From Nitrospira sp. (GTDB lineage Bacteria > Nitrospirota > Nitrospiria > Nitrospirales > Nitrospiraceae), in assembly GCA_019636815.1 (NCBI GenBank), contig JAHBWT010000004.1:1-64000 (forward strand): a stretch of DNA of 64,000 nucleotides, written 5' to 3'. The position numbers and the translations under genes were made by a program. Positions 41,550 through 49,827 of this stretch are shown piece after piece. Under the pieces are notes generated by a model. That model had not been told where the DNA came from and made no database searches. It worked only from the letters and a program-made list of their open reading frames with translations. Numbering within the stretch: the first letter of the stretch is position 1; the number at the start of each line of letters is the position of its first letter.

Positions 41550-41773
41550 CCTGCCGTCGGTTCCAGAGTCCCATGCATCCTATCGATCCGCTTGTTCCAC
41601 TCGATGTGCTACACGGCGGCAAGGATGACCGTATTCGCGCGTGGCGATGCCTTACTTGTGGCGACCTCATCGATCCGGTAATCATACAGAATCGCGTTCG
41701 ATCGAAGAACAAGCGAGCCATCAGGCGAGGCACGACTCCGCGCCAACCGGTGTTCAGACTTCCGGACTCGTAA
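41537..41773 (+). CDS. Small CxxC zinc-ribbon-like protein
   Basis: A 78-residue protein with a C-L-T-C pair in AWRCLTCGDLIDPVIIQNR, followed by basic residues. The pattern is like short one-knuckle proteins that bind zinc or RNA. A purine-rich GAGGCGG lies before the ATG. It is the last gene before module D and the probable product of the module A transcript. Confidence 0.6.
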   Translation: MDEVTCRRFQSPMHPIDPLVPLDVLHGGKDDRIRAWRCLTCGDLIDPVIIQNRVRSKNKRAIRRGTTPRQPVFRLPDS

Positions 41774-42054
41774 TGGCGAGCAAGAGAGCATCCACGAGGC
41801 AGCGGCCCGGGTAATTTCTTGGCGCTCTTCCCATCTAATCGACATCCACAATGCCGGCAACGACCATCGGGTTAGGTATCACACCATCCCTGAGACTGGT
41901 CCTCTGAAAAGTCGCGGTCTGCCTGAAGGAACGAGAAACTTCCAATCGGTTTAGAACCAGCTGATCCATCTCCTTGACATGGCACAGTCAAGCACAGCCA
42001 CAAGAAAGTATCAGCTGAACGCCGTATGGCCCTCGTTCCAGAATGAGTGGGCAC

Positions 42055-42158
42055 TGTTGCTGGAGCAACTCTCTCCCAACAGGCGATGCTGAACAGGGAG
42101 CATTGTGGGCTTGGTGGAATGACAATTCCTTCCAAAATGCAAGGGCACAATTTCTGCA
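42055..42158 (+). promoter_or_regulatory. Sigma-54 regulatory module D (two UAS plus -24/-12)
   Basis: TGTTG at 42055 and TGCTG at 42087 are 32 bp apart, and the GG of GGGCACAATTTCTGCA (42143-42158) lies 57 bp after UAS2, the same distances as module A. GG and GC are 12 apart. A transcript from about 42169 would carry the genes from 42242. The spacer 41774-42241 has no gene. Confidence 0.7.
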
Positions 42159-42241
42159 GACGCTACATGGGTATAGTAAAGGAAATCGACGACCAGAACT
42201 GAACTCAAGCCGATCACTCATCGTTGACATCGAGGTGGAAC

Positions 42242-42532
42242 ATGATTTCTCAAACCGTCGGACGTAACACCGTAGGGTCGGAGGGCATCGCGGTCGAAGC
42301 GAACGTGCTGGATATTTTAGAGCGGCACGGAGCAAAGACGCTGGATCAACTCGAAGGCGAACTGACGCACATCGGAAGCGCGCAACTGCTCTTCGCGATT
42401 GATCGCCTCAGTCGTTCAGGAAGGATCGCGATAGGCCCGCCCAGGAAAGGAGACTATCTCGTCTGGGTGTTACCCGAATCATTCGCCCGCATGGAGCAGC
42501 GTGAGCACGCTGCGGGGAATACCGGAGCCTAA
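42242..42532 (+). CDS. Winged-helix-like small protein
   Basis: A 96-residue protein whose middle reads like a winged helix: VLDILERHGAKTLDQLEGEL, then AQLLFAIDRLSRSGRIAIG, with a wing (GPPRKGDYLVWVL). It could bind DNA or act as an adaptor. GAGGTGG precedes the ATG at 42242. It is the first gene of the module D operon, five bases before the next. Confidence 0.6.
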   Translation: MISQTVGRNTVGSEGIAVEANVLDILERHGAKTLDQLEGELTHIGSAQLLFAIDRLSRSGRIAIGPPRKGDYLVWVLPESFARMEQREHAAGNTGA

Positions 42533-42534
42533 GA

Positions 42535-43029
42535 GTGATGGATTACAAAAGTGGGAAGATCGTGCGTCGAATCGGACAAAAGGCGCTGACGTTTCGGTTT
42601 CCGGCCGTTGTCGACGGCGAAGTGTCCTACATCGGTCCTAAAGAGTTTCTAGGGCAGTGGCTCGTCCTGAGCTTTGTGCCGGCTCTCGGGGAGTCCGAGA
42701 TCATGCTCTGGAATCGCCATGGACAGGAGTTGGCTGAGCTTGGGGTGGCGCTGCTCCTAGTTCCACCCGAGGCGCAGACGCTCCACGGAAAACAGTCTTT
42801 TTGCACCCAACATATGCATTTCGTGGTTGCGGGAGACCCAATGAGACGCTTGCAGCGTCTCTATGGCGGTCCGACCACGCAGTCGCCTGGGCGAGGCCGG
42901 ACGTTTCTGATCGATCCGGACGGGCTGCTCAGGTTCCATCTTGTGCATAGCCTCACTGAGCGAGGGATGGGAGTTCTCACTGAACTCCTGCAGGCCTATC
43001 AAGACGCGGAGATTGCGGCAGTGGTGTAA
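42535..43029 (+). CDS. Peroxiredoxin-like protein lacking the peroxidatic Cys
   Basis: A 164-residue thioredoxin-fold protein of AhpC/TSA type: LGQWLVLSFVPA gives the strand before the active site, and GRTFLIDPDGLLRF and the FVVAGD segment match the family. The peroxidatic Cys position (PxxxTxxC) is occupied by PALGESEI, so no catalytic Cys is there; the only Cys is Cys90. It starts 3 bp after the previous gene, with GTG/ATG alternatives at 42535 and 42538. It may be a redox chaperone or a ligand-binding relic. Confidence 0.75.
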   Translation: MMDYKSGKIVRRIGQKALTFRFPAVVDGEVSYIGPKEFLGQWLVLSFVPALGESEIMLWNRHGQELAELGVALLLVPPEAQTLHGKQSFCTQHMHFVVAGDPMRRLQRLYGGPTTQSPGRGRTFLIDPDGLLRFHLVHSLTERGMGVLTELLQAYQDAEIAAVV

Positions 43030-43158
43030 ACGCCAGGCCTTCGCGTCTCTTTCCCCTCATTGGCTGACTGGGCGGTGAAAGGTCAGTGCGGCCGTTTCAC
43101 GGCGGTGTATCGGCTTCTTGTGTTTTGGATGGGCTGGACCACACCAAAGGAGAATGCC

Positions 43159-44490
43159 ATGCGGAAACGCACGGGCAGGCAGACGTTTATGCTGATCACG
43201 ACCGCGATGGCCTTGCACGCTGCGCCAGCATTGGCAACGGATGGGCACATCTTCCATGGCGTCGGAGCCATCAACCAGTCCATGGGAGGAGCCGGCATCG
43301 CGACGTCGATCGACGCGATCGGCTCGAACCACAATAATGTCTCGTCCATCTCGTTCCTTGAGAGAAGCTCGATTGAGTTCGGCGCGGAACTCTTTCTTCC
43401 GAATCGCAGTACGGCCGGGTTTATCAGCGGCGGTCCGTCCGGGACGGTGGACAGCAACACCCGGGAAGCCATTCTTCCCAATTTTGGTCTCGTCTACAAA
43501 ACGAAGGGGCCTTGGACCTTCGGATTGACGGGGGTGGGCATCGCCGGGTTTGGAGTGGACTATCCGGCGAACAATCCGAACTCGAATGGCATATTCAATC
43601 CTCTTGCCACTCCCCAGTCCGCCGGCGGGTTCGGAGCCATCTACTCGAATTACCAGGTGCTGCAGGTCACGCCATCAGTAGCATACCAGGTGACGCCGAA
43701 GTTATCCCTCGGCGTAGGGTTCAACATCAATTGGGCTTCACTGGCCGCCAATCCGTGGCCGGCCACGGTGCCGAATGCATCCGGATTTCCTACCGGCGCC
43801 CATGGCGCATCGGCGTGGGGATGGGGCTTCACCGTCGGCGCAACCTACAAGCCGCTCAATAACTTGGCTCTCGGTTTGGTGTTCAAGAGCCCACAGTGGT
43901 TCGGGAGTTTCTCGTGGAATTCCCAATACCCCGATGGAACACCGACGAGTTTTGAGTATCGATTGGACTATCCCTTGATCGTCGGCGGAGGCGTGAGTTA
44001 CCAGCCGATCGAGCCGCTGCTGCTTGCGCTTGACGTCAAGTGGATCAATTACAGCAATACCAAGGGATTTGAGCGAGAGAACTGGCTTGCGAGCCCGGCG
44101 GGGCCCGGCCTGGCATCGGTGCAAGGATTCGGCTGGGAAAATATCTGGACCGTCTCACTCGGGGCTCAGTACAAGGTGACGCCCGTGTTCGCCGTGAGGG
44201 CCGGCTATAACTATGGCGGAAATCCCATTCCTTCCGAACAGCAATTCTTCAATGTGTTTGCTCCGGCCATTGTCCAGCACCACTTCACCGTCGGCGCGGG
44301 CTATGAGATCACCGATCACCTTGGTGTGAACCTGTCTTACTATCACGGCTTCTCGTCGGAGCAGTCGGGGCCTTTCATCAGCAACGGCGCTCCAGGCTTT
44401 CCTTCGATCAACCAACCGGTTCCCGGAACATTGGTGACCAACCGGTTGAGTGAAAATTCCATTGCCGCACAAGTCGCCTACAAGTTTTGA
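43159..44490 (+). CDS. FadL/OmpP1-family outer-membrane transporter
   Basis: A 443-residue outer-membrane beta-barrel for hydrophobic substrates. Signal peptide MLITTAMALHAAPALA, then NQSMGGAGIATSIDAIGSNHNN, the FadL N-terminal hatch pattern, alternating beta strands and a C-terminal aromatic end (IAAQVAYKF). The ATG at 43159 has AAAGGAG upstream; the frame open from 43060 is leader. In this sulfur-linked setting it might import hydrophobic organosulfur compounds, but that is speculation. Confidence 0.85.
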   Translation: MRKRTGRQTFMLITTAMALHAAPALATDGHIFHGVGAINQSMGGAGIATSIDAIGSNHNNVSSISFLERSSIEFGAELFLPNRSTAGFISGGPSGTVDSNTREAILPNFGLVYKTKGPWTFGLTGVGIAGFGVDYPANNPNSNGIFNPLATPQSAGGFGAIYSNYQVLQVTPSVAYQVTPKLSLGVGFNINWASLAANPWPATVPNASGFPTGAHGASAWGWGFTVGATYKPLNNLALGLVFKSPQWFGSFSWNSQYPDGTPTSFEYRLDYPLIVGGGVSYQPIEPLLLALDVKWINYSNTKGFERENWLASPAGPGLASVQGFGWENIWTVSLGAQYKVTPVFAVRAGYNYGGNPIPSEQQFFNVFAPAIVQHHFTVGAGYEITDHLGVNLSYYHGFSSEQSGPFISNGAPGFPSINQPVPGTLVTNRLSENSIAAQVAYKF

Positions 44491-44667
44491 CCAGGCGAGC
44501 GTCGCATGCTCGACCACATAATGACGACTCATCAATGCCTGCGGTAACGCCGACAGAGCCGGTTCAGATCAAACCTACTGGTCTTGTACGGCCCGCCCAT
44601 CAGCGCGACGTGGTCGTGAGCGAGCATCCATAAGGATGCAGCGTGACTCCGCATGCTGAAAACCATG

Positions 44668-44782
44668 TGCTGCCTCGCAAGCAGACGATCAACACGAATT
44701 GCTGAGTTTTCAGCAATCGGAACTGGCGCAATGGTAGGGATGGCTGAAACGACTTCAAACTGTCCGTGGCATCGATTCTGCT
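44668..44782 (+). promoter_or_regulatory. Sigma-54 regulatory module C (two UAS plus -24/-12)
   Basis: TGCTG-N9-CAGAC at 44668 and TGCTG-N9-CAATC at 44700, again 32 bp apart. The promoter TGGCATCGATTCTGCT (44767-44782) lies 68 bp after UAS2, which is the 57-bp spacing of A and D plus about one helical turn. It precedes the DsrE2-TusA operon by about 60 bp. The 350-bp spacer 44491-44841 shows no other gene. Confidence 0.72.
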
Positions 44783-44841
44783 TTTTCCGATTTATCTGGA
44801 TGAGACGGATCCCTGTGAGCCTAGTGATAAGGAGGAACCCG

Positions 44842-44910
44842 ATGAAACCACTGCGACTGATTCAATTCGACACCGACGGCATCCAGGAAAACGACGGAGC
44901 GACAGCATGA
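44842..44910 (+). CDS. 22-residue leader peptide coupled to dsrE2
   Basis: AAGGAGG at 44829-44835 is followed by ATG at 44842 and a 22-codon frame (MKPLRLIQFD start) ending TGA at 44910. The stop overlaps the dsrE2 ATG in ATGA, the mark of translational coupling. The peptide is acidic and soluble. It is the first frame of the module C transcript and may be a regulatory or carrier peptide. Confidence 0.6.
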   Translation: MKPLRLIQFDTDGIQENDGATA

Positions 44911-45434
44911 CGACCGAGGTCGCGCCATCGATCACCCTCGCCCAGCTTCATGAGTCCAAGCCAGACAGGGTCACGATCGTCGTCTTGAGCGGCGACCTGG
45001 ACCGGGTGATGGCGTCCTTTATCATCGCGACGGGCGCGGCGGCGATGGGGATGCCGGTGACGATGTTCTTCACATTTTGGGGCCTGAACGCCATACGCCG
45101 AAAGGGCGCGACCAGTTCGGCGCGTGACTGGCTGCGCCGCATGTTCGGCCTGTTGAATAAGGGAGGAGCGGGGCAACTGCCGTTGTCGCGGTTCCATTTC
45201 GGCGGGATCGGCACCAAGATGATGCACCGCGTGATGAAGCAGAACCGGATGCCCGGTGTTCCTGAATTACTGCATACTGCACAGGATCTCGGCGTACAGT
45301 TCATCGCCTGTACGACGACGATGGGGTTGATGGGGATCACCAAAGACACGTTGATCGACGGCGTGGATCAGTTGGCCGGCGTCAGTACCTATCTCGCAGA
45401 GGCCAAACAAGGTCAGGTGAACCTGTTCATATAA
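44907..45434 (+). CDS. DsrE2-like sulfurtransferase family protein
   Basis: A 175-residue DsrE/DsrF/DrsH-like protein. It begins with a Rossmann-like fold (VTIVVLSGDLDRVMASFIIATGAAAMGMPVTMFFTFWGL) and has a Cys near the C-terminus (GVQFIACTTTMGLMGI) in the DsrE2 active-site position. DsrE2 proteins pass persulfide sulfur between TusA and Hdr- or Dsr-type complexes. A tusA gene follows directly. No hdr or dsrAB genes are in the window. Confidence 0.85.
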   Translation: MTTEVAPSITLAQLHESKPDRVTIVVLSGDLDRVMASFIIATGAAAMGMPVTMFFTFWGLNAIRRKGATSSARDWLRRMFGLLNKGGAGQLPLSRFHFGGIGTKMMHRVMKQNRMPGVPELLHTAQDLGVQFIACTTTMGLMGITKDTLIDGVDQLAGVSTYLAEAKQGQVNLFI

Positions 45435-45449
45435 GGAAAGGTCGAGGTT

Positions 45450-45498
45450 AAGGCTCAGGCTGAGTCACGATCGATTTCTTGGCCTTAGCCTCAGCCTT
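45450..45498 (+). other. Intercistronic hairpin between dsrE2 and tusA
   Basis: AAGGCTCAGGCTGAG (45450-45464) pairs with CTTAGCCTCAGCCTT (45484-45498) over 15 positions with one mismatch and one wobble, loop of 19. It ends four bases before the GGAG of tusA and could set the ratio of the two products. Confidence 0.55.
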
Positions 45499-45511
45499 CA
45501 TGGAGTTGTTA

Positions 45512-45754
45512 ATGGCGCACGCTGACGTAAAGCTCGACGCTCTCGGCCTCTTCTGTCCGATGCCGATCATTCTGACCGCGAAGAAGATCAAAGAGCTGGC
45601 TGTAGGGCAGGTTCTGGAAGTGATCTCCGATGACGAAGGGATCAAGAAAGATATGCCTGCCTGGTGCCAGACGACGGAACATGAGTTGGTGGGGTTTGAA
45701 GAAGAACTCATCGCGAGCAAGCAGGCGTACAAGGCGTTTGTCAGGAAAAAGTAA
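45512..45754 (+). CDS. tusA: TusA-family sulfur carrier
   Basis: An 80-residue sulfur carrier. The active-site motif is LDALGLFCPMPIILTAKKI, with the CPxP Cys that carries persulfide, and the later MPAWCQTTEHEL is typical. The GGAG at 45502-45505 sets the start at 45512. It probably works with DsrE2. Its target is not in the window, but the cysteine desulfurase of the opposite operon could be the donor. Confidence 0.93.
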   Translation: MAHADVKLDALGLFCPMPIILTAKKIKELAVGQVLEVISDDEGIKKDMPAWCQTTEHELVGFEEELIASKQAYKAFVRKK

Positions 45755-45826
45755 GTGACTCCGCGGAACGCGGGAATGTGGTCGCATTGCGGGATTCACT
45801 CAAGTATTAACCAAGAGGAGCGTTTG

Positions 45827-47431
45827 ATGAAATGGCCACGATGGGTCGGCTCGCCGTTGCGGGCGGTTCATGTCGGGTTTGGGGTCGTTTTGTTTGGTCT
45901 CGGCATCTGGTCGGCATGTTCGTCGAATAACACGGATGTCTTCCCGCCTGCACCTGCTACAGACTATGAAGTCTGGGTCAGCGATCAAGCTCACACCCAA
46001 GGCATTACCGCAGGGACACCCACCGGCACGCACGGCGGGCACATATTGGTGTACGACGGCGTCGATTTGGAGAAAACACCCCCCGTCGATAACCCTCGGA
46101 TTGTGGACGCGACGGCCGACCTTTTCCCAACCGCCGATGTGACGACCGGCGGTCACGTCAGCCGCATCCATGGAATCCTTCCCAGCCCGGATCACGTGTA
46201 CATGGCGCTGAACTTCGTGGCCAGCGGCCATTTAGGCATCGTACACGGACAGACGAAGGCGCCGGTGTGCCTCTTCCGGACGACCGAGACCTCGACTGGC
46301 CGGCAAAACCACATGAGCTTCTGGACACCGGACGGGCGGTATCTCATCGTCGCCAATCAGAACGGGCGCATTGCCGAACGCGTCGATATCGTCAGAAATG
46401 CGCAGGGGCAGGTGGTTGGTTTCGTCTTCAACGCCGCCGCCAGTCTCGATTTGGTCGGAGGAGCGGGGCGAATCCTCACGCAGCCCGTGGCAGTGGATGT
46501 CAATCCGGCGGACGAAATCTCCTGCACGGTGAGCGGGACGGTGCCGGACAATCAGCCCACGACTACGCCCACCGGGGCGCTGAAACAGGCGGCGGGCATC
46601 CGTCCGACCAATAATTTGATCTGCCCGATCGCCGCCAGCAACAATCGGCACGCCTTCGCAACCCTCGGCGGAGGCGGGATGTTCGTCCTGGACGTCACCG
46701 CGACTCCGATCGCGATCGTCGCCGAGTACGATCTATCCGTCGTCCGTGCGGCCGGGTGCGGAGGCGTGCAATCGTCCGAGTACATACACCTCAATACCGG
46801 GACATCCGCGATGGGTGTCTCTGAATTTTCGATCTATCGTTTTACTCTGAATTATCCACAGGCTCCCGCGTTCAACCCGCCGAATCAGCCGCCTCCCGTG
46901 ACGGTGTGGGAAGACCCGGACAACGGAAAAGTCGCCGGCGTGGATCTGCCGGCGGGGACGAACCGTGACGCGCACGCCATGGTGGTGGTTCGGAACAGAC
47001 TGCCGGGCACGGCTAGGTATCTCCATCAGTTCGATCGCGTGCGGAACAACGTCGAGGTGTTCCGGTTGGCTCCCCCCTGGAACACGCTCGACGGTCAATA
47101 CGAAGGCTCCTACGACCTCACCACCACCGGCGTGTGCGGGCAGACCCTCGGAGCGCCCATGTCCAACGATCCGACGCCCGATTTGGGGGAAGTGTCGTTC
47201 GGCGGCAATCCGCAAGGCGATCGCATCTATGTCGCCCTTCGCGGTCCGTTTCCGGTGACCGTCGCCCACGCCGCGGACGGCAGTTGCCCCGGCCTCGGCA
47301 TCATCACACTCTCCGCCGACCGACGGTCGGGAGAGCTGACGACGGTGTTCGACACGACGGTGCTGAATAACGGCGGCACGGAAAATAGGAGCGATCCGCA
47401 CGCGGCGATCGTCCGCGCGAAGACATCCTAG
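45827..47431 (+). CDS. Exported beta-propeller-like protein, possible lipoprotein
   Basis: A 534-residue protein with an N-terminal hydrophobic segment ending GLGIWSACSSNN, a non-ideal lipobox, so it is exported and perhaps anchored. The mature part has repeated HGxHVSRIHG, PDGRYLIVANQNGR and FGGNPQGDRIYVAL segments, as in beta-propellers of the YncE type. Several His and Cys are spaced like metal ligands (NHMSFW, GCGGVQ). AGAGGAG precedes the ATG at 45827. Role unknown; it belongs to the module C operon. Confidence 0.7.
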   Translation: MKWPRWVGSPLRAVHVGFGVVLFGLGIWSACSSNNTDVFPPAPATDYEVWVSDQAHTQGITAGTPTGTHGGHILVYDGVDLEKTPPVDNPRIVDATADLFPTADVTTGGHVSRIHGILPSPDHVYMALNFVASGHLGIVHGQTKAPVCLFRTTETSTGRQNHMSFWTPDGRYLIVANQNGRIAERVDIVRNAQGQVVGFVFNAAASLDLVGGAGRILTQPVAVDVNPADEISCTVSGTVPDNQPTTTPTGALKQAAGIRPTNNLICPIAASNNRHAFATLGGGGMFVLDVTATPIAIVAEYDLSVVRAAGCGGVQSSEYIHLNTGTSAMGVSEFSIYRFTLNYPQAPAFNPPNQPPPVTVWEDPDNGKVAGVDLPAGTNRDAHAMVVVRNRLPGTARYLHQFDRVRNNVEVFRLAPPWNTLDGQYEGSYDLTTTGVCGQTLGAPMSNDPTPDLGEVSFGGNPQGDRIYVALRGPFPVTVAHAADGSCPGLGIITLSADRRSGELTTVFDTTVLNNGGTENRSDPHAAIVRAKTS

Positions 47432-47455
47432 GAGCGAAACAAGGGAGGTGCAATT

Positions 47456-47662
47456 ATGGCTCCGCTCAATGATGACGATGTTCCTCCCATTCATCATGTC
47501 ATTTTCCCAATGACACATGCCCTTCGCGCGTCGCGTCGCTCGCCGAGCTGGAAGCTGTTTCAAGGCTGGCGATCGCAGAACAAAAACCGACAGGCAGGAT
47601 TGCTGGGCAATGGTACAAGGAAGGCACAAGCATTGTGGCGCTGTTCGAGGACAGGTGGATAG
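47456..47662 (+). CDS. Short ORF with strong ribosome site, function unknown
   Basis: A 68-codon frame with AAGGGAGGTG before its ATG. The product is basic and starts MAPLNDDDVPPIHHVIFP. Its stop is immediately followed by the MgtC-like TTG start. Composition is not convincing in the second half, so it may be only a coupling frame. Confidence 0.35.
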   Translation: MAPLNDDDVPPIHHVIFPMTHALRASRRSPSWKLFQGWRSQNKNRQAGLLGNGTRKAQALWRCSRTGG

Positions 47663-48358
47663 TTGAACGTGACCGCGGACGACGTGGAAATGGTGTTACG
47701 TTTGGTCACGGGGGTAATTGCAGGGGCCCTGATCGGATACGAGCGGTCGTATCACGGGAGGCCGGCAGGCTTCCGTACACATGCACTGGTTTGTACCGCA
47801 TCCAGTTTGCTGATGCTGGTTACCGTCTATGAGGCCCATTGGGTTCGTGTGACCGCAGAGCTCGTCAGACTGGATCCGACTAGAATGGCTCAAGGAATAA
47901 TGACTGGAATAGGCTTCTTGGGCGCGGGCGTCATCATGAAGGATGGGCCCTCGGTCCGGGGACTCACGACGGCTGCGTCAATCTGGATAACGGCCGCCAT
48001 AGGCATTCTGGCCGGAATCGGATTCTACTTTCCGCTCGTCGTATCGGTCTTGCTCACGATCGGCATACTCTCGATGCTTCGCTGGATTGAGGCACGCATG
48101 CCCACTCAGACCTATTACCACTTCGAAGTTCGGTTCGCGCGAGCTTCCAACATGACCGAAAGCACACTGCGCACATTGATAGAAAGCCATAGGTTCACCA
48201 TCGCGAACTTCAGCTATCATCTCGACTCGGAAGGGCGCATGCGTCGTCACAGCATGGTCTTGCGCACCATTGACCGCTCGAGCGCATCGCGGCTGTCAGA
48301 AAAACTCGAGGCAACTGAATCCGTGCATGAGTTTCGCATTGCTCCGACAGGAGATTGA
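47663..48358 (+). CDS. MgtC/SapB-family membrane protein
   Basis: A 231-residue protein with four or five N-terminal membrane segments: RLVTGVIAGALIGYERSYHGRPAGFRTHALVC carries the family motif, then GFLGAGVIMKDGPSVRGLTTAASIW. The C-terminal 80 residues are cytosolic and ACT-like. MgtC proteins affect F-ATPase and magnesium homeostasis in pathogens; other members are of unknown role. The start is TTG at 47663 with AGGTGG upstream, or GTG two codons later. Confidence 0.88.
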   Translation: MNVTADDVEMVLRLVTGVIAGALIGYERSYHGRPAGFRTHALVCTASSLLMLVTVYEAHWVRVTAELVRLDPTRMAQGIMTGIGFLGAGVIMKDGPSVRGLTTAASIWITAAIGILAGIGFYFPLVVSVLLTIGILSMLRWIEARMPTQTYYHFEVRFARASNMTESTLRTLIESHRFTIANFSYHLDSEGRMRRHSMVLRTIDRSSASRLSEKLEATESVHEFRIAPTGD

Positions 48359-48407
48359 TGAATGTAGGTCATTTTATCTATCGTTATCGCACACTAAAAG
48401 CACGCCC

Positions 48408-48510
48408 TGCTGATCAGTCAACAGCATCCACGCATCTTCTGCTGGCCGATCAACAGCAAATCGACTAAACGGTAAGAAACAAACCGGATACGCCAGGCAT
48501 AACTTCTGCA
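48408..48510 (+). promoter_or_regulatory. Sigma-54 regulatory module B (two UAS plus -24/-12)
   Basis: Two perfect-arm palindromes TGCTG-N9-CAGCA at 48408-48426 and 48440-48458, 32 bp apart. The promoter AGGCATAACTTCTGCA (48495-48510) has GG 56 bp after the UAS2 start. Shares CACGCATCTTCTGCTG exactly with module A, which suggests duplication. It points to the gene at 48686. The spacer 48359-48685 shows nothing else. Confidence 0.75.
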
Positions 48511-48685
48511 CTGCTCGTGTCATGGCGCTTTCTCATTTGAGTGCACGCCCTATTGCGTAAATATGAGTGGAAACTATCCTGTTGCTGATTTTATAACTCT
48601 ATTCTCATTCTCGCTGTATACGTCTATGCCCATGAGGCACATCGGAACCTGTATCGCTTCCGATCACATCGCGTACTGAACCCTT

Positions 48686-49702
48686 ATGATGAATGCTTAT
48701 GATCGGAACAAATGGCCGGTGTTGGCTCTGCGCCATTTCAAGAAAGAATGGATGAGCGAAGAAGTGGAAAGAGAATCCTTCAGGGCCATGGCATTTGCGC
48801 GAATACAAACTCTTGTGAACGGCTTCGCTCAAATCGGATATCACCTCGCGGTGCTGTTCCTGAGTGCCGCCATCGCTCTCTCCCTGCCGGCGATAGCAGA
48901 CAGATTTCTCGTGTACTGGGCGAGGATCGACGATGACAGGACATCTCTGTTGATGTTGGAAGCGATCGTGGCAAGCCTCTTGATCCTCTTCGCGAACGTG
49001 ATCCGCCTCAGCGTTCGTGACAAAGCACTGGCCAAAATGGCGATCGGCGCCGGCCTGGTGTCGTATTATCCGAGTCATGAGCCCAGTGCGCGGAGACGGA
49101 TCAAGCAACTCAAAGAGAAGCAAGGGACGGGGCGGACCGTCATGGCGATCGGATCGAGCGGGTATGGAACGTTGACCGATCAGGTCGGAGATTTGGCTTC
49201 CGTCCTGGAGCGGTGCACGGGAGCCAAGATCTTACTGGTCAATCCATACAGCCCGGAAGCGCGGGCCCGAATTTGCGCGATCGCCGATCCGGACTACTCT
49301 GTGGAGTTATTTCAAGAGGAGGTTCGGCGCAGCATCGAACTACTCAAACGGCTGCGCGCGATGGGAAAATCTGTCAGGCTCAAATTTTACTCCGAACCCC
49401 CGCTCGTCAAACTGGTCATCCTGGGAGACTATCTTTGGTTACAACATTACCATCCGGACTTGAATGTCCGCACGATGCCTGAATATGTGTTCAGGCACAA
49501 CCCAAAGGATCACGGCTTGTACACGTTCTATTATCACTACTTCGTCCAACGCTGGAGCAGTTGCGACGTAGGAGATTATGATTTCGACAGAGAGGAGTTG
49601 GTCTATCGAGATCCCCACGACAGGTCAGACCGGAGAGTTCCATTCGGCCAGGAGTCAGAAGCATACCCTGGCACGATATCCGGATCCCTGCCTGCACGCT
49701 GA
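48686..49702 (+). CDS. Membrane protein with PLD-like cytosolic domain, unknown function
   Basis: A 338-residue protein with two membrane segments (LAVLFLSAAIALSLPAIA and MLEAIVASLLILFANVI) and a C-terminal soluble domain of about 200 residues (GYGTLTDQVGDL, ILLVNPYSPEARARI, LKFYSEPPLVKLVILGDYLWLQHYHPD). The soluble part resembles phospholipase-D-like folds without HKD residues. No family was named. It is the only gene beyond module B, so it probably responds to the same activator. Confidence 0.7.
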   Translation: MMNAYDRNKWPVLALRHFKKEWMSEEVERESFRAMAFARIQTLVNGFAQIGYHLAVLFLSAAIALSLPAIADRFLVYWARIDDDRTSLLMLEAIVASLLILFANVIRLSVRDKALAKMAIGAGLVSYYPSHEPSARRRIKQLKEKQGTGRTVMAIGSSGYGTLTDQVGDLASVLERCTGAKILLVNPYSPEARARICAIADPDYSVELFQEEVRRSIELLKRLRAMGKSVRLKFYSEPPLVKLVILGDYLWLQHYHPDLNVRTMPEYVFRHNPKDHGLYTFYYHYFVQRWSSCDVGDYDFDREELVYRDPHDRSDRRVPFGQESEAYPGTISGSLPAR

Positions 49703-49827
49703 TCGGTTCAGCACGGATCTCAGTCTTCTCTTCGGACAACCGGTATCACTCGAGCCGTTCTCATCTCCTCCACCGTCTCCTGATCTCACGTTCGTATGCT
49801 GTCAGGAAAGCGGCATCACCGCGATCG

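Noticed and set aside
43650-44535. Long minus-strand frames inside the FadL-like gene
   Set aside because: They mirror a strongly coding plus-strand barrel gene with signal peptide and are shadow frames.
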